Under the pieces are notes generated by a model, which had not been told where the DNA came from, ran no database searches, and saw only the letters and a list, made by a program, of their open reading frames with translations. From Thysanoteuthis rhombus (lineage: Eukaryota > Mollusca > Cephalopoda > Oegopsida > Thysanoteuthidae): a DNA stretch of 64,000 bases. The position numbers and the translations under genes were made by a program. Positions 35,432 to 47,775 of this stretch are shown piece after piece; positions within the stretch are counted from its first letter, which is position 1; the number at the start of each line of letters is the position of its first letter. The DNA lies in contig OY735205.1 in assembly GCA_963457665.1 (NCBI GenBank), forward strand, positions 23,919,317-23,983,316, in the 5' to 3' direction.

Positions 35432-36069
35432 CGAAAGAGAGATAAAGGAAATAGAAAAGAATCATTCTTTCTATACAGCCGCAAACGAATGCGTAAAAAA
35501 CTTGTTTAGAAAGAATCTCAGCCTCGACCAGTAATTTCCATAATGTGTTCTGCTTTAATCTATCGATTCAAAGACTAAATATTTTCGTAGGGACAGCCTA
35601 TGCCATAATAAATGAGGGCTCCATATTGTCGCAAATGTTAAAGGTGTGCATGCACCTTTGTTCTACTGTTTGTGTAAAAATCTATGCAAGGATTTCGAAT
35701 GAGGGACACAGGATTAATGAGGTTGCTTGTTGCCAAGACTTCCTGCGAGAACTACTTATCAACAACGCTCCACTACACAGCAACTCGTCACATCTATCAT
35801 GTAAGTTCCAACAAATTACCTAAAGTAATAAAAAAAGAATTTCCTATCCATACAAATCATCAGGGATTACAGTACTCCGCCAAAATTGACTATTGACTAC
35901 TTCAAGAAGTGATATTTCATTCTAATCCCTCTCTAAACATTCTGAAAATGTATAATTTATATCAAACCTGGTAGCTACGGGATCGAATGCTGCTCCTACT
36001 TCTATGCAAACTTAAGATGATCGATGAAACTTCTGTATTGTATTCATAATAGATAGATTCATAGATATA

Positions 36070-36190
36070 TAAGACTCGTCAGTTTAACTCAGTTGGTGAA
36101 TGGGTCGCCAAGCAATCACTTGATCATGATTTCAAATCACTGTTGGGAAATGTAAATGTTACGTATCGTTTTGGTTTAACGTGTTGAGAA
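36070..36190 (+). repeat. tRNA-like SINE head
   Basis: agtttaactcagttggtg at 36081-36098 resembles an A box (T-A-x-C-T-C-A-G-T-T-G-G) and gatttcaaatcact at 36128-36141 a weak B box, at tRNA-like spacing. No second copy identified here, so the family is unknown. Confidence 0.4.
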
Positions 36191-36314
36191 AGAAAAAACA
36201 GTGAAGAATCTGATGAAGATTGTTGTTAGTGGTGAAATAAAACTCAAACTTAGTCTGGTGTTTGACAACGAAGGATAGACTATATTGTTCTTTGAAAAGC
36301 GGAGCAAGAAGATC

Positions 36315-36480
36315 CTTAGCTTGGAGTTATAGCAAACATCTCACAGTCAATTATTACTGTCGAGTGAATTCGATCCTCAGCGGGTGCTTCGAACTTGTGT
36401 CCTTGTACTAGAGTAAGCAAGGCTCATTAAACACCTATTTCGCCTCTCATTCTGTAGGCTTGCACAATTCGTTAAGGAAG
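36315..36480 (+). repeat. tRNA-derived SINE-like repeat, family B, copy 2
   Basis: Matches 24000-24160: 'attactgtcg', the B-box-like gaattcgatcctc (36366-36378), 'gtgcttcgaacttgtgtcctt', 'cacctat' and 'tgtaggct' in the same order. Confidence 0.6.
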
Positions 36481-36637
36481 GTGACTTGGGATTTAGATGT
36501 ATGAAATAACTCAAACATTCTCTTGTCCTCTGAGATCGTGTTCACCGTACTGGGGAAATTTGGTTGCAATCAATGTGTACACAGCACAAAAGCACAATAC
36601 AAATATTAAAAGGAAAGAACAGATCCACTGCTTGATT

Positions 36638-36640
<3 letters not shown>

Positions 36641-36700
<60 letters not shown>

Positions 36701-36765
36701 GATAGATAGAAAGAGAGATAGATAGATAGATAGATAGATAGAAAGAGAGATAGATAGAGGGAAAC
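36641..36765. repeat. (AT)n plus (GATA)n microsatellite
   Basis: About 45 bases of AT followed by GATA tetranucleotides, interrupted twice by the same 'gaaagaga' variant at about 36708 and 36741. This suggests duplication of a ~33-base segment. Confidence 0.92.
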
Positions 36766-37805
36766 ATTTGGATGTATAGGAGTGTCTTCATTCATGCTAG
36801 AGAAGATTAATAATCTTATGAAAACTGTTCACGTATCATTTATGTGATAAATACTAATTGAAAAATGTTTTTGCGAGAACAGCCTTGACTACCTTTTAAA
36901 AATTGCGGATTCCTGCTCGTATGAGCATAAAAAAATCGGACATGTTTGGACTGGTGTCTAATCAAAAGATCGGTGTCAAATTATGACGAATGAGTATTTT
37001 ACAGTTGAGTAAATATCAAAATAGACGAAGCGAAAAGCGAAATAAGCTTGGTCCATAGCATTCGTTGATACTAAGCACAATCTTGGACATCATTAATAAA
37101 ACAGTTTGTCTTGTTGAAAGCATTTCAATTGGCTGGCCTGATCTTGTGATAGAGGAAAATCCTATGGTGAAATAATTGATCTTCGTTTTGTACTTCCTTT
37201 CTGATTGTTCGACATTGCAAAGTAAACAGAAGGTTGTATCGGCTGCAATTGGTTGTCTAGCTTAGTCTGGAATAAAGCAACAAGTTTAGGGCAGCCAGTT
37301 AGGACCAAATTCACTAAATAGTGGAGATAGTCAACTAGTCTAAATCACTAATCATTATACCACTACAAGGAGATAAATGCTTAATAGAAATAAACAGATA
37401 ACTGATTCAATTTTGATCAATGGAGTCTGTGATCTTAATTTATTTCAAATCAGCTTAGTATTTTTGCAGAGAAATCTTAGTGAATTGCTGGCAGACGAAT
37501 GGAAAACATACAAAATAAAAGACATCAAATTAGTGGTTAATCTTTCATCTGCTACTTGTGAGATTTTATTGAATATACAAGATATGACATAAAGGCTTGC
37601 AATAATTTGGTTATAGAAATGTATAGAAAAAGCAAGAGTTGCTTTTAACAGAATTAGGAGTAACAAACGAATCTGCTTAATTTAATGCAGTGCAGAAAAG
37701 GGCGTTTTTTTTAATGCATAAATCAAATGGAAAACGAAACAAAACATTTTTACAAAAATGCAAATGTCCGATATTTCATGAAAAGGAAATACATTGTTAT
37801 TCATA
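36766..37805. other. Non-coding stretch
   Basis: No gene recognised; short open frames at 37377-37666 on both strands are not supported. Confidence 0.45.
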
Positions 37806-37960
37806 AGTTGTCCGCTTATTGAAACGATAGCGAGGCTGCCTTTGTCTTCATTCGTCGGTGTTCGAGTCTAGGTATAAGCATGATTTCAGATGATGATTTA
37901 CAAAGCAGCCAGGCACCTCAGCCTTGGAAGCTTAGCACTATTCAATCTCCTTACATCGGT
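37806..37960 (+). repeat. tRNA-like SINE head
   Basis: ggtgttcgagtctagg at 37857-37872 resembles a B box, preceded by a GC-richer segment. Downstream is non-repetitive within this window. Family unknown. Confidence 0.35.
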
Positions 37961-38458
37961 AAAGTTGGCATATGTATATAACTGTAAAACCTACAATACA
38001 CGCGAAATTTCTGCGATTATTTTATTGATATAGAATTTTTGCTCTCTCTGTATTAAGTGTATAGTAGTGTGTATGTGTACTCATTAAATGCTTATGAGTG
38101 TATACTGGCCTACTTCTATAGTGTATGTATTGCATGTATGCAAGTATGTGTGTGTATGCGTGCGTCAATGTTTTGTTGGTTTGGTTAAGTTTTGTGCCGT
38201 TACAAGAGGAAGTGAAAATCGAATTCCTCTCATTTATCGCCAAATAATTACAGACAATTTCCTTAGCAAAATATGTGCAAATTAGTCGAGGCTTTACGAA
38301 AAGATGTAATTTAGCAATTAGAATCAACCTCTTCTTTTTTGTGCGTGCTAATCATTCGAGCAGAGGGCGATTGGGGTTTAAATATACCTTACTCAATTTC
38401 AACTCGTCGTTATCATAATCTGTTTTCTAGTGTTCCATCAAGAAGTTAACGAGAAACA

Positions 38459-38497
<39 letters not shown>

Positions 38498-39729
38498 GAG
38501 AGAGAAAAAAAGAAGATATTTTTGTCTAAAATTACCTAATTAAATACAAAGCTCAAACTGAATTAGCTGCACGTGCTAATTGCTTAAATATCTTTCGCTT
38601 TCCAGAGAAAAAAAAAGGATTTTTGTTAATTGTTTATTCAATCGTTAATACAAATATCTATATAATGAACAGTGTTACTTTTACTGTTTGGTCCTCCCCC
38701 GCCTTAAAAATGGACTTTTCGTTTAAAGGTAACAATTTTTGCTGATAAAACTCTTCGAACCACCATTCGAAACTATGGATTCTTCCATTTTAACGATTTC
38801 AGTCACTCTAAAAAACTAAGACTTCAGATAATAATGATAAGATGTAAACATTTGTTTATTGCTGATTTGACGTAGTGAACAACTGAGTCTTAAAGTAAGT
38901 AACAGAATGTGGATGAAAAGCGTCTCAACTCAACAAAAACTGTCATATAGATAATAATACTAGTTTGATTAATAGTGAATAAACACTGAAGAAGATGAAT
39001 TGTAGTGTCAAACTAGTGACTAAAGAATGGTACCCATTGACTAGAGCTAGATTGGTCATGTTGCTTCACTAACTCAGTTAAGGAGTTAGATAAGGCTTAG
39101 AATTGGGATTGGTTTTTACTTTGAAAAGTTCTTTTAGGGTTTTAGGTACATTTGAAGATTGTGAGCCACTCACAATCAGATATTTGGCGGAAGGACCTAA
39201 TGTTGGTAATTTATAACAGATTTTGTATAAGGTGCATTTTCTTATTTTTTCTTTCAAGGTGAGTGGCGCCGTATGATCATCAAAAGATATGACAAATTTT
39301 CTACCCCCCCCCCCCAAAAAAAGCGCATTTACGAGAAAGAGCTGTTCTCTGTGATAAAAAATTATTTTTGCTTAGCTGTACTACAGAAAAGTCATTCGTG
39401 GTAATTAGTCTAGGTATAGATGCAGAAAATATGAAAATTCAGGGATGTTATTCAAAATTGAATAGCAAACAATCAGACAAATTATTATAATCAATGAGTG
39501 TGAAAGTACAGAATAGGTTGTTCAGGTTTGCCCTTTCTCAAAGTCATTAAAAGCGACAGAAATCAACAACGACGTATTTCATCATTTGAACGCCCTGTTT
39601 TGACACGCTTACTCAACTAAACCTAACGATTACACATCATCAAAGAGGTTGAAATAAATCAAATTTGGAAACAAATTGATATTCCAAATTACAATTGACT
39701 ATATGTAGTCTAGAAAGCTTAACAGCTTT

Positions 39730-39813
<84 letters not shown>

Positions 39814-39984
39814 CTTTGAACACTAAACTTTTTACTAAATATCAAAGTTATTAAAATCAAATTCATTTCCAACCAGTGTGGCTATTCCTAACTTATCTCT
39901 TTAATGTATCGAGCGCTTTATGAAACAAACTCATACACATCTGATTGCATTATATCATATTATGTTGTATAACTGATTCTTTTT
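37961..39984. other. Non-coding stretch with microsatellites
   Basis: (GA)n at 38461-38507, C-run joined to A-run at 39304-39322, and (CA)n of about 80 bases at 39732-39812. The segment 39892-39975 ('gtatcgagcgctttatgaaa') matches 42940-42990 and 61180-61215 and belongs to family G. No gene. Confidence 0.6.
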
Positions 39985-40545
39985 GAAAAATTGGGGGAGG
40001 GGCTCTTCTTTAGGGGTCAAAATTGAGGACGGATTTTTTTTCAGTTTTAGGAGTCGAAATCGAGGGGATGACTTTTTTCAACTTCTAGGGGTCGAAATCA
40101 AAGGAAATTCTTTTTTACTTTTGGGCATCAAAATCTGGGTGGGGGGGGGGTGAATTTTTTTATTTTTTAGAAATCAAAATCAGGGTGAGGGAGATTCTTT
40201 TGCCTTTAGGGGTTAATTTTTTTCACCACTCTTAGGGGTTAAAACCGAGTGGAAATCTTTACTTTTTTAGGTCAAAGTTGCTGGGTAGTTTTTTCCATCA
40301 CTTTCAGGTGTCAAAATCGGAGGAAAGATTTTTTTCCACTTTTAGGTGTCAAAATACAAGTGAATTTTTATTTCATTAGGGCGATCAAAATAGGGGGGGA
40401 TCAGTCAAGAGGGATTATTTTTTGGAAAGTTTTAAAGTCATGGGGCGATTTTTAAAAAAATTAATTTTAGGGGTTAAAATTGAGAGGGATCTTACTTTCA
40501 CTTTACGAGGTCAGAATAAAGTGGGGACTCTTCGCCCTTTTAAAC
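39985..40545 (+). repeat. Degenerate G/T-rich tandem tract (~40-bp unit)
   Basis: Variants of 'cttttaggggtcaaaatc' followed by 'gagggggattttttt' recur about 14 times (for example near 40008, 40046, 40082, 40120, 40165, 40203, 40230, 40305, 40340). Unit length wanders between about 35 and 45 bases. It is an old minisatellite-like array; no protein is encoded. Confidence 0.8.
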
Positions 40546-40559
40546 AATGAGCGCATTAT

Positions 40560-40960
40560 CTTTTCAGTACCAACCCCCAACGCTCCTTTTCTACTGTTTG
40601 CCCAATTTTTGAACATCCGCACCTCTTCTTTTACTTTACCTCCTTAGTAACAATAGACCGATTTTTTTTAAACATCACTCCCCTTTTCCTTCACATTAGG
40701 TCCCCATTTTTAACATTATAACTCACTTTTGAATCTTTCTACTATCTTTAACATCAGACCCCTCTTTTCTTTTCATCAGATCTGCCTATTTTTGGAGATC
40801 AGCCCTACTTTTTTTCTTAAATTAACGCCCATTTTTAACTTTTCCCCCTGACCCCTCTTTTAATATTAACCCCTTATATTCATGAGCTGGACCTTTTTTT
40901 CGCATTTGCCGAACATACTTTTTCAACATTTGCTCAATCTTTCCAAACAGTGTAAAAAGT
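40560..40960 (+). repeat. Degenerate C/T-rich tandem tract
   Basis: Variants of 'aacatcagacccctctttt' recur about 12 times (for example near 40665, 40700, 40745, 40785, 40850, 40870). It directly follows the G/T-rich tract but uses a different word; both keep T on the plus strand while G switches to C. Confidence 0.7.
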
Positions 40961-41139
40961 GGTATTAAATCAGTTTGAAAAAACAAATTGAATTAAACAC
41001 TTTCTGACTTACCTTTATTTATCTTTCTATTGCTTTTTTGACAGTAATTTTCTCCCGACCGTTTGGGTGGGAATTTAGTTTAGTATAGATAATTTGACAA
41101 GTTTCGCAACTCGTCTGATGTTTATAATATTAGTGCAAT

Positions 41140-42240
41140 GTCGACAGTGAATAGTACGTCGTTAAGATGTCTTTATCGATGCTAACTCACATCTCCACCG
41201 TTAGTTCTCTTGAAGGTTCTTTCAGCTCTTCCTGTGAATAGTTTAAGCAAAACTGTATCCCCTTGTTTCAACCGTTTCTAAATTTTTATCTTATTTGTAT
41301 TTTTATGCAGCTATGTTATTGAAGTATTATTTTGGTATACATCTCAACCACTTTTATACAATGTTCCTTAAGACCCAGTTCTTGCATTAAGCTGAAGAAT
41401 GTCGCGTGTTTTATTGAGTCAATGGCTAAAAGAGAGGTTTATTGTATTTTATTGCATACTGTTATGACATGTAAATGGTCTATTGATACGTAATCACATC
41501 TGAAATTTGCCTGTTTGTGTGGTTGACTTCGATATTTAGGTCTTTCAAAATGTCTGTTACCATGTCATTTTCATCTGGATCTTTTCTGAGTTTCATATCC
41601 TTAAGTGCAAACACTATTCCATCTGTTGCTACATCTGGAACGTTGCTAACTTCTGCCGGAGTATCGGTTGGTGATACTTTTCGAAGAATCCATGGTTGCA
41701 TAACACTCTTCAGTTATTATTACCACCTTGTCCCTTGTCTTTTTGATCGATTCTATTGTTGACGTCGAGTATTTGCCTTCGTTATTCTTTTCATTTGCCT
41801 TACTCAATGTATGTGCTGCTTCTTTGTGATCATATTTGCTGAATTGTTACTCATGTCTTCTATTCTACTTTCACTAAGCCTGGATACTGTTCTACTACTT
41901 GAAATGTGTTAGTGGTTCCCTAAATCCTACTATGACATGTTGTCTTCCTGAGAATTATTCTGTCGAACGTGACACTGCAAATTCCCATTCTATGGTCACT
42001 TCCTATATTGACTTTAATTATGACGGTAGCATATTCAATGGTATTGACTTTATCAGCTATCATGAAATCTATTTTAAACCTTCTCTATTTCTTTGACATC
42101 TATTCCGCAAGGCAATAATCCATTCTTTTTAAAATATAGATTACTGGTATTTTTATACGGTCCTTAAATGCGATAATGATCAACTTATGATAATTAGGGA
42201 GCTTACAAGTTGGATAAAAATTGCTTCTGATTGGTTCAAT
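41140..42240 (-). pseudogene. RTE-like LINE remnant (endonuclease end plus RT start)
   Basis: On the minus strand, in order: FMIADKVNTIEYATVIIKVN and SDHRM near 42090-41980, the end of an APE-type endonuclease with its S-D-H motif; a long linker; VSNVPDVATDGIVFALKDMK with KDPDENDMVTDILKD at about 41640-41530, the start of the reverse transcriptase (usual form K-A-P-G-E-D-x-I-x-x-E-x-I-K); and QGDTVLLKLFTGRAERTF at about 41270-41200, the Q-G-D-x-x-x-P-K-L-F block. The (Y/F)ADD active site is not found, the RT is broken by many stops and frameshifts, and the 3' end is missing. Decay is heavier than in the 54.6-56.3 kb copy and the residues differ, so it may be a separate subfamily. Confidence 0.7.
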
Positions 42241-42299
42241 ATTTGCAGTTTCAAATTTATTGGAGGCCGGTTATGTATTGGGCGTAATGATGAGGAGCA

Positions 42300-42480
42300 C
42301 ATTCGGTATCAAGAATAACAAAAACAGCATTTTTCGCCTTGTTTTTGCATCTAAAGATTTACACTTTAAGAATTTTTGATCAACACCCTTAAAAAATATA
42401 CAGTATATCTTGGCATTTGGATAATCCACCAAATAGTACTTTGCATGTCTTGACACTTCAGAAATAATGCTCATTTTAAA
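42300..42480 (-). repeat. Dispersed repeat, local copy 1 (pairs with 43104-43200)
   Basis: The segment 'aaaacagcattttt' through 'gcatctaaagat' and 'tttaagaatttttgatcaa' recurs at 43120-43190 with small changes. Copy 2 lies between two (AT)n arrays. Class unknown. Confidence 0.65.
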
Positions 42481-42721
42481 ATATCATTAGACAAAGTTAT
42501 TACACGTCGGACCATCATTTGATGGAAAAGTACTGCAATCCGATGTGAATACAAATTGAATTTACTGGCCACTTTATACCGTTAGAGTTATTACTAGGTT
42601 GATATTTACCAAGGATTTTCAGCATTTATGTGCATTTTAGAGGTACCTTGATTCAATACACTTCACTACAATGTATTGTGTCTGCTACTTAGAACTCACA
42701 AACAGAATTGCAGAATTAGAC

Positions 42722-42727
<6 letters not shown>

Positions 42728-42816
<89 letters not shown>
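42728..42816. repeat. (AT)n microsatellite, ~88 bases
   Basis: The longest uninterrupted (AT)n array in the window. Confidence 0.95.
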
Positions 42817-42819
<3 letters not shown>

Positions 42820-42825
42820 GATTGT

Positions 42826-43020
42826 GGATTTGCTACACAAACTAGCTCATGTCTCTGCTCTCTTTGGGCCTCATTAGGCGAATCCACTATTTATTTCCAG
42901 CACTACTTGAAAACAACTTAACTTCATGAGTAAAATGTTGTATGTATCGAGCACTATGAAATAAATCCATTACATTTCAGAAGTGGCTTTATATTATTGA
43001 TATATTATATTATGTTATAC
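42826..43020 (+). repeat. Family G repeat
   Basis: 'tggatttgctacacaaac', then 'gcgaatccactattt', and 'gtatcgagcactatgaaataaa' near 42936. The same end occurs at 61180-61210 and 39895-39930. Confidence 0.55.
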
Positions 43021-43046
43021 TGCTAGCCTAATTTGTACCACATACA

Positions 43047-43049
<3 letters not shown>

Positions 43050-43104
<55 letters not shown>

Positions 43105-43208
43105 CAAGGATAACAAAACAGCATTTTTTAACTTGATTTTGCATCTAAAGATAATTAGAGATCTACGCTTTAAGAATTTTTATCAATACCCGGCTCCAAT
43201 ATACATAC

Positions 43209-43275
<67 letters not shown>
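43050..43275. repeat. (AT)n, short spacer, (ATAC)n(AT)n arrays
   Basis: (AT)n at 43050-43101, the repeat copy at 43104-43193, then (ATAC)n to 43222 and (AT)n to 43275. Confidence 0.93.
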
Positions 43276-43276
<1 letters not shown>

Positions 43277-44579
43277 AATTTTATGTGTATTCATGAAAAT
43301 GCTCATTTATGAAGATGTTCATTGAGGATGAACTATTTGTAAAACTGTTTTCCCATTCGTCTTGTTCCCAGTTCTGTTCTACACACTATTACTCTGAAAC
43401 TTACAATTTGACATACGTTACGTTGGAAAAATCGATTCAATATCGAGACTGAACAAGGGTTATAAAAGTTTTACAAAAAGGTTTATTATCATTGAAAAGA
43501 CAAATGAAGAAATTCTTCGGGTTACTTATGAAAATGGAGTTACTGCATTTTGGTTAATTGTAGGGAATGTTACGGACCCCACAATGAAAGAAGTAGAGTA
43601 AATACGAAGAGATCTTTCAATGTCGCTATCTGCTCAGCTTTGTATCGTACGTGTAGGGGATGAACATAGAAAGATTGTATTGCTCCAATATTCCAAGGGG
43701 AGAGGGTCTGTATGCCTTGAAAACCAGAACTCAAAATCCAGACTCTCAACTCGTGCTTGAACACGTAGTGTTGGTAAATATTTAGTTATTTAAGCTATAA
43801 GGCAAGTCCTTCGATTTTCTTAATTTGCCTTTGTCTGGAAAAAAGCCATAATAGCTAAGTCAGTGGTGATTGAACCCATTACACTTGTAATTGTCTACAA
43901 GTTTAGTTTGCTATTCTTTTCTTTATAGCAGGCATTCAAGACTGCGCAGTGCCATTTATATCAAAATACGAATGCATTTAGGGACTGAAGCGTCGGGAAA
44001 TATTGCTAATATTTGAATTAGCGTGCGAGAAACTACTTTATGAGTTACACTTTTTCAAATCCCAAGTCAACCTTCATCCTAATTTTAACTCTAACACACG
44101 AGTTGATACGAATTTAATGTTAACAGCTTTTTGATTGGGTTGCATTAATAAAATTGATAAGTATTTGCGATGCGCCCGAGAAAAATACGTCGAGATATTT
44201 TGTTTATCGAAATCAATAAAAATCAACCTTCCAAAAAATATCAAAATTCATCATTTTTCTGGGCAAAACTTTTGGAATACTAATGAGGATAATGGTTATT
44301 GAAGAAGAGTGAGTGAAAAAGAAAAAATAATTTGAAGAATTGCAAGCATTGTGCCAACTTGATTATAATGATTGGAAACCGTTTTGAGAAAGACGACGTC
44401 GTCGGTGATTAAGAGATTATTATTCATAGAGAGAAAATGAAGTTGACATTCGGGGCAAATCTCTGCAATTCTCCGTTCGCTGTAATAATTTGGTTGTCAA
44501 TAAAGTAGGTTTCTTCTGAAAAACATGTATTCGCTTGTTTTCACTTCAACAACAACAACAGTAAACATTTCTGAGCTCC

Positions 44580-44580
<1 letters not shown>
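43276..44580. other. Non-coding stretch
   Basis: No gene recognised. Confidence 0.45.
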
Positions 44581-44582
<2 letters not shown>

Positions 44583-44633
<51 letters not shown>

Positions 44634-44939
44634 GTCATCCACAGACAGATGTATCGTTGTATTCAGTGAGGCTATAGACTCTCCATCATCCCATCCAGTA
44701 CCACTTCTGCCCTCCATAGAACTGGACGGTCAGTAAAGTCGAATTTAAGCGATATATTTACTCATGCATATATTCCCTATGCTCAATTTCTACGTTGGAA
44801 GAGCATTGCATAAGCTTTTAATGAACGAGTTACCTCATTTAAAGAGTGCTCAACCCTAAATAAGGGAGCATTAATTATTGTGTCATCCACAGACAGCTGT
44901 TTCGTTGTATTACAACTCTTCAGTGTGGCTGTAGACTAT

Positions 44940-45005
<66 letters not shown>
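44583..45005 (-). repeat. Family E SINE-like repeat, copy 2, with (AT)n at both ends
   Basis: (AT)n at 44583-44630 joins 'ttgtgtcatccacagacag', the reverse complement of the family E 3' end. The body runs on the minus strand, and a second 'ttgtgtcatccacagacag' appears at 44879, about 248 bases on, followed by the start of another body cut at (AT)n 44941-45005. So a unit is tandemly repeated about 1.3 times. Confidence 0.72.
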
Positions 45006-45008
<3 letters not shown>

Positions 45009-45059
45009 AAGCTCATTTCATAAAATCCTCTATACCTCAACATTTAGTTTAGAGCTTAA

Positions 45060-45130
45060 GTTTGACTGAAAAAGCCCAAAAGGGCAGAAAAATAAAGGTG
45101 AAGCGAATCCATTATTTCACCACATATATA
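45060..45130 (-). repeat. Family G repeat, opposite orientation
   Basis: 'gaagcgaatccattatttcaccac' is the reverse complement of the start seen at 1597 and 61021. Confidence 0.55.
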
Positions 45131-45179
45131 TGCTATTAAGAAATGGATATATTATAAATTGCATTGTATTATATTGAAA

Positions 45180-45365
45180 ACTCTCATTTGAAATAATCTC
45201 CCGTTATTCCATGGTGAATGTATCATTTGGCCTAGACAACGTAAATAGAATAAACATTTGTTGAAAATGGAGCTGCTTCAGGAATAGAACCTACGACTGA
45301 TAGGGTGTCCGCTTGTACGTAGCGTTGCTCTTACCATTGAGCTTAACAGCCACCGGTAATGCAAA
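45180..45365 (-). repeat. tRNA-derived SINE, family A, copy 2
   Basis: Minus strand: aagctcaatggtaagagcaa (45344-45325) fits an A box and ggttctattcc (45291-45281) a B box with one or two changes. The spacing is tRNA-like. The body matches copy 1 at 1328-1480. This copy keeps the full tRNA-like head including a GCTGTTAAGC 5' part. Confidence 0.75.
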
Positions 45366-45689
45366 GGCCAAAATAACTGTATGAGCCCATAAGTGAGTGG
45401 GAAAGGGTTTGGTTCCAAAACACCATAAGAACCAATTGATGATGTTTATATATATATGAAGAGGTCATAATAAGATATAAAAAATTCAAGGGCAATATTT
45501 AACATTTTGTTTAATTGAAACCATTATTTAAAATGTCACTAGTCGTTTTTTGGAACCAAGCTCTTTATATACGTATGGGACTCCTTGATACAAACTGAAA
45601 AATACAACTTGATATCCTTGAGCAGAAAAAATAAAGTTTGATCTATTGATTGAAAAGTCTCTAATACCCATGAAGGGAAGATATTTTTT

Positions 45690-46170
45690 AACCCTCAAAA
45701 GAAGAAGAAATCAAGCAAAGAATCACTGTAGGATGGCAAGCATTCGGTAGGGCAAGCTCAACCTTCAATAACAAGAAGATCTCATTCGTCCTAAAAAGAA
45801 GTGTATACAACCAATTTATCTTCCTGATAGTCACCTATGGAGCTGAAACATTGAACCTTAACAAGAGATTGACCCACAAACTGAGAACCATACAACGTGT
45901 GCATGAGAGAAACAGGAGTCTAAGACACTAGGGAAACTCAAATAGCGATGGGCTAGTCATGTTGCAAGATTGATAAACAAACGCTGGACATCACGACTCA
46001 CAACATGGATCCCCAGAGATCAAATGCTGAACCAAGGCCGGCAGGATATGAGATGGCGAGACGAACCGGACAGATTCAGAAAATATTGGCTCCACAACGC
46101 TCACGATAGAGAGGAGTGGCGAATCCCGGGGAAGGTCTATTTCCAACAACGGGTGATAAAAGACTGATGA
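45690..46170 (+). pseudogene. RTE-like LINE 3' end fragment, copy 2
   Basis: Plus-strand frames give EEEIKQRITVGWQAFGRASS, a 'VLKRSVYNQFI..TYGAE' segment, LTHKLRTIQRVHERN, then 65 open codons (45970-46167) with INKRWTSRLTTWIPRDQM, MRWRDEPDRFRKYW and DREEWRIPGKVYFQQ. This is the conserved C-terminal region of RTE-like elements, following the RT. The stretch MLNITWRDHK is deleted here. It is 5'-truncated and ends in a TTG/GAT simple tail. Confidence 0.82.
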
Positions 46171-46209
46171 TGTTGTTGTTGCTTTTGTTGTTGTTGTTGT
46201 TGTTGTTGT

Positions 46210-46249
<40 letters not shown>

Positions 46250-46260
46250 AATGATGATTC
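46170..46260. repeat. (TTG)n(GAT)n tail of the RTE-like LINE
   Basis: TTG trinucleotides at 46170-46210 then GAT to about 46260, directly after the LINE's stop codon at 46168. Trinucleotide tails are typical of RTE-type LINEs. Confidence 0.88.
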
Positions 46261-46479
46261 TGATGCACCGAAGCACGTATTTATGTGTATTTATTGTTTT
46301 CAATCGTGGAGCTGAACACTTTTGATAATATGTAACAAAAGAGCGGGAAATAGAGCAGACATGATAAGGAAGGCAATTACATTTTAGGTTAATGCTATTT
46401 CAATTGATTTTTGCTGAACCCAGGCCATCGCCGCTACATTTATTTGTCCAGTGCTTACACGGTTGTGTATCTACGACCG

Positions 46480-46614
46480 ACTAGGAAAAAAAAGGAGGGA
46501 AATCGAGGGTGAGAACCGGGAGTTTTTCAGGCGAAAAATTAAACATTGATGCGCTTACTGTCGGATGCAGGCATTTGAAGCAAGGAAATGAGGGGGGGTA
46601 CAGGAATAAGAAAT

Positions 46615-46686
<72 letters not shown>

Positions 46687-47083
46687 GAAGGATGAGGTTT
46701 GGAAAAAAAGTTTTTGAGAAACAAAACACGTTTATTGTAGATGAATACTAAAGAGAATGGTACAATTTATTAAGAAAGTATTAGGAATAAAAAAGAAAAA
46801 AAAGAGAGGCCAGAGAAGCTAATGAAGATGGGGAAACGGGAGAAGGCCAGAAATACAATAAGGGAGATTGAGAAGAGGAGGCTGAGAGAAACGAGGAGGT
46901 GGGAGTTATAAGATCGATGGGAGTGAGGAGAAGGGAGGTAGTGAGAAACATTATAGAATGGTAGGTTGAGAGAGAAAGAAAGAGCAGCAAAAACGCCAAA
47001 TTAACTGATATTGGGTTCGAAGACTTTCAAAATGAGAATATAGTTTGAAAGATCGACGAGGTGGAAAAAGAAACACACGCATA

Positions 47084-47159
<76 letters not shown>

Positions 47160-47775
47160 GGAGAAGGAGAAATAAAGAACAGAAAGAAATAAAGAGAGTA
47201 GGAGATGCATTTTGGAAGAAGGGGAAGATAAGAGAGGAAGAGGAAACATGTTAAAGTTTAGAAAGTAAAAGGTAGAGAACAATTACGAGGAAGAAGAATA
47301 ATGATAATAATAAAAGGAAGTTTGAAGCAAAAAAGGAAAGGTAGAAAGTAAGAATAGAAGAAAAAAAGATGCGTAGGAGGAATGCTGTGGATGAAACGAA
47401 AGAAAACGGGAAAATAAAATCAAGTGACAGAGAGAACGAGAAATATGAGAACAGAAGTTGAAAAGAGAAAGAAAAATTGAAAAATCGAAATGTCTTGCCG
47501 TTAGTGCCGAAACGAAGACGACTAATTAATATAATAAATCAACATTACTTTTGTTAATACGACGTCAGGGTTTAGGGAAATTAAATTAGAATCGATTTCA
47601 CGCAACGGAAAGAAAAAAAAGTCAGAATAAAAAAAAAATACTGAAATGGAAGAATCGTAATGCAATGTGCAGGAGAAGGCGGGATAGATAGTGAGAAGGT
47701 ATATGGGAAAAAAGATGGCAAACAAGAGACAAAGAGAAAGAGAGAGAGAGAGAGAGTATAAGAGAGAGAGGGTTT
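46480..47775 (+). repeat. ~1.3 kb polypurine-biased tract with three (GA)n arrays
   Basis: The plus strand is almost all A and G from about 46590 to 47510, including (GA)n at 46616-46681, 47086-47156 and 47740-47772 and gagga/gaaag-type words between. Open frames here on either strand are low-complexity artefacts. Confidence 0.85.

Noticed and set aside
36497-36800. Possible small membrane protein
   Set aside because: Hydrophobic run arises from (AT)n and (GATA)n translation.
46481-47290. Open frames rich in Ser-Leu or Arg-Glu repeats
   Set aside because: These are (GA)n arrays read on either strand.
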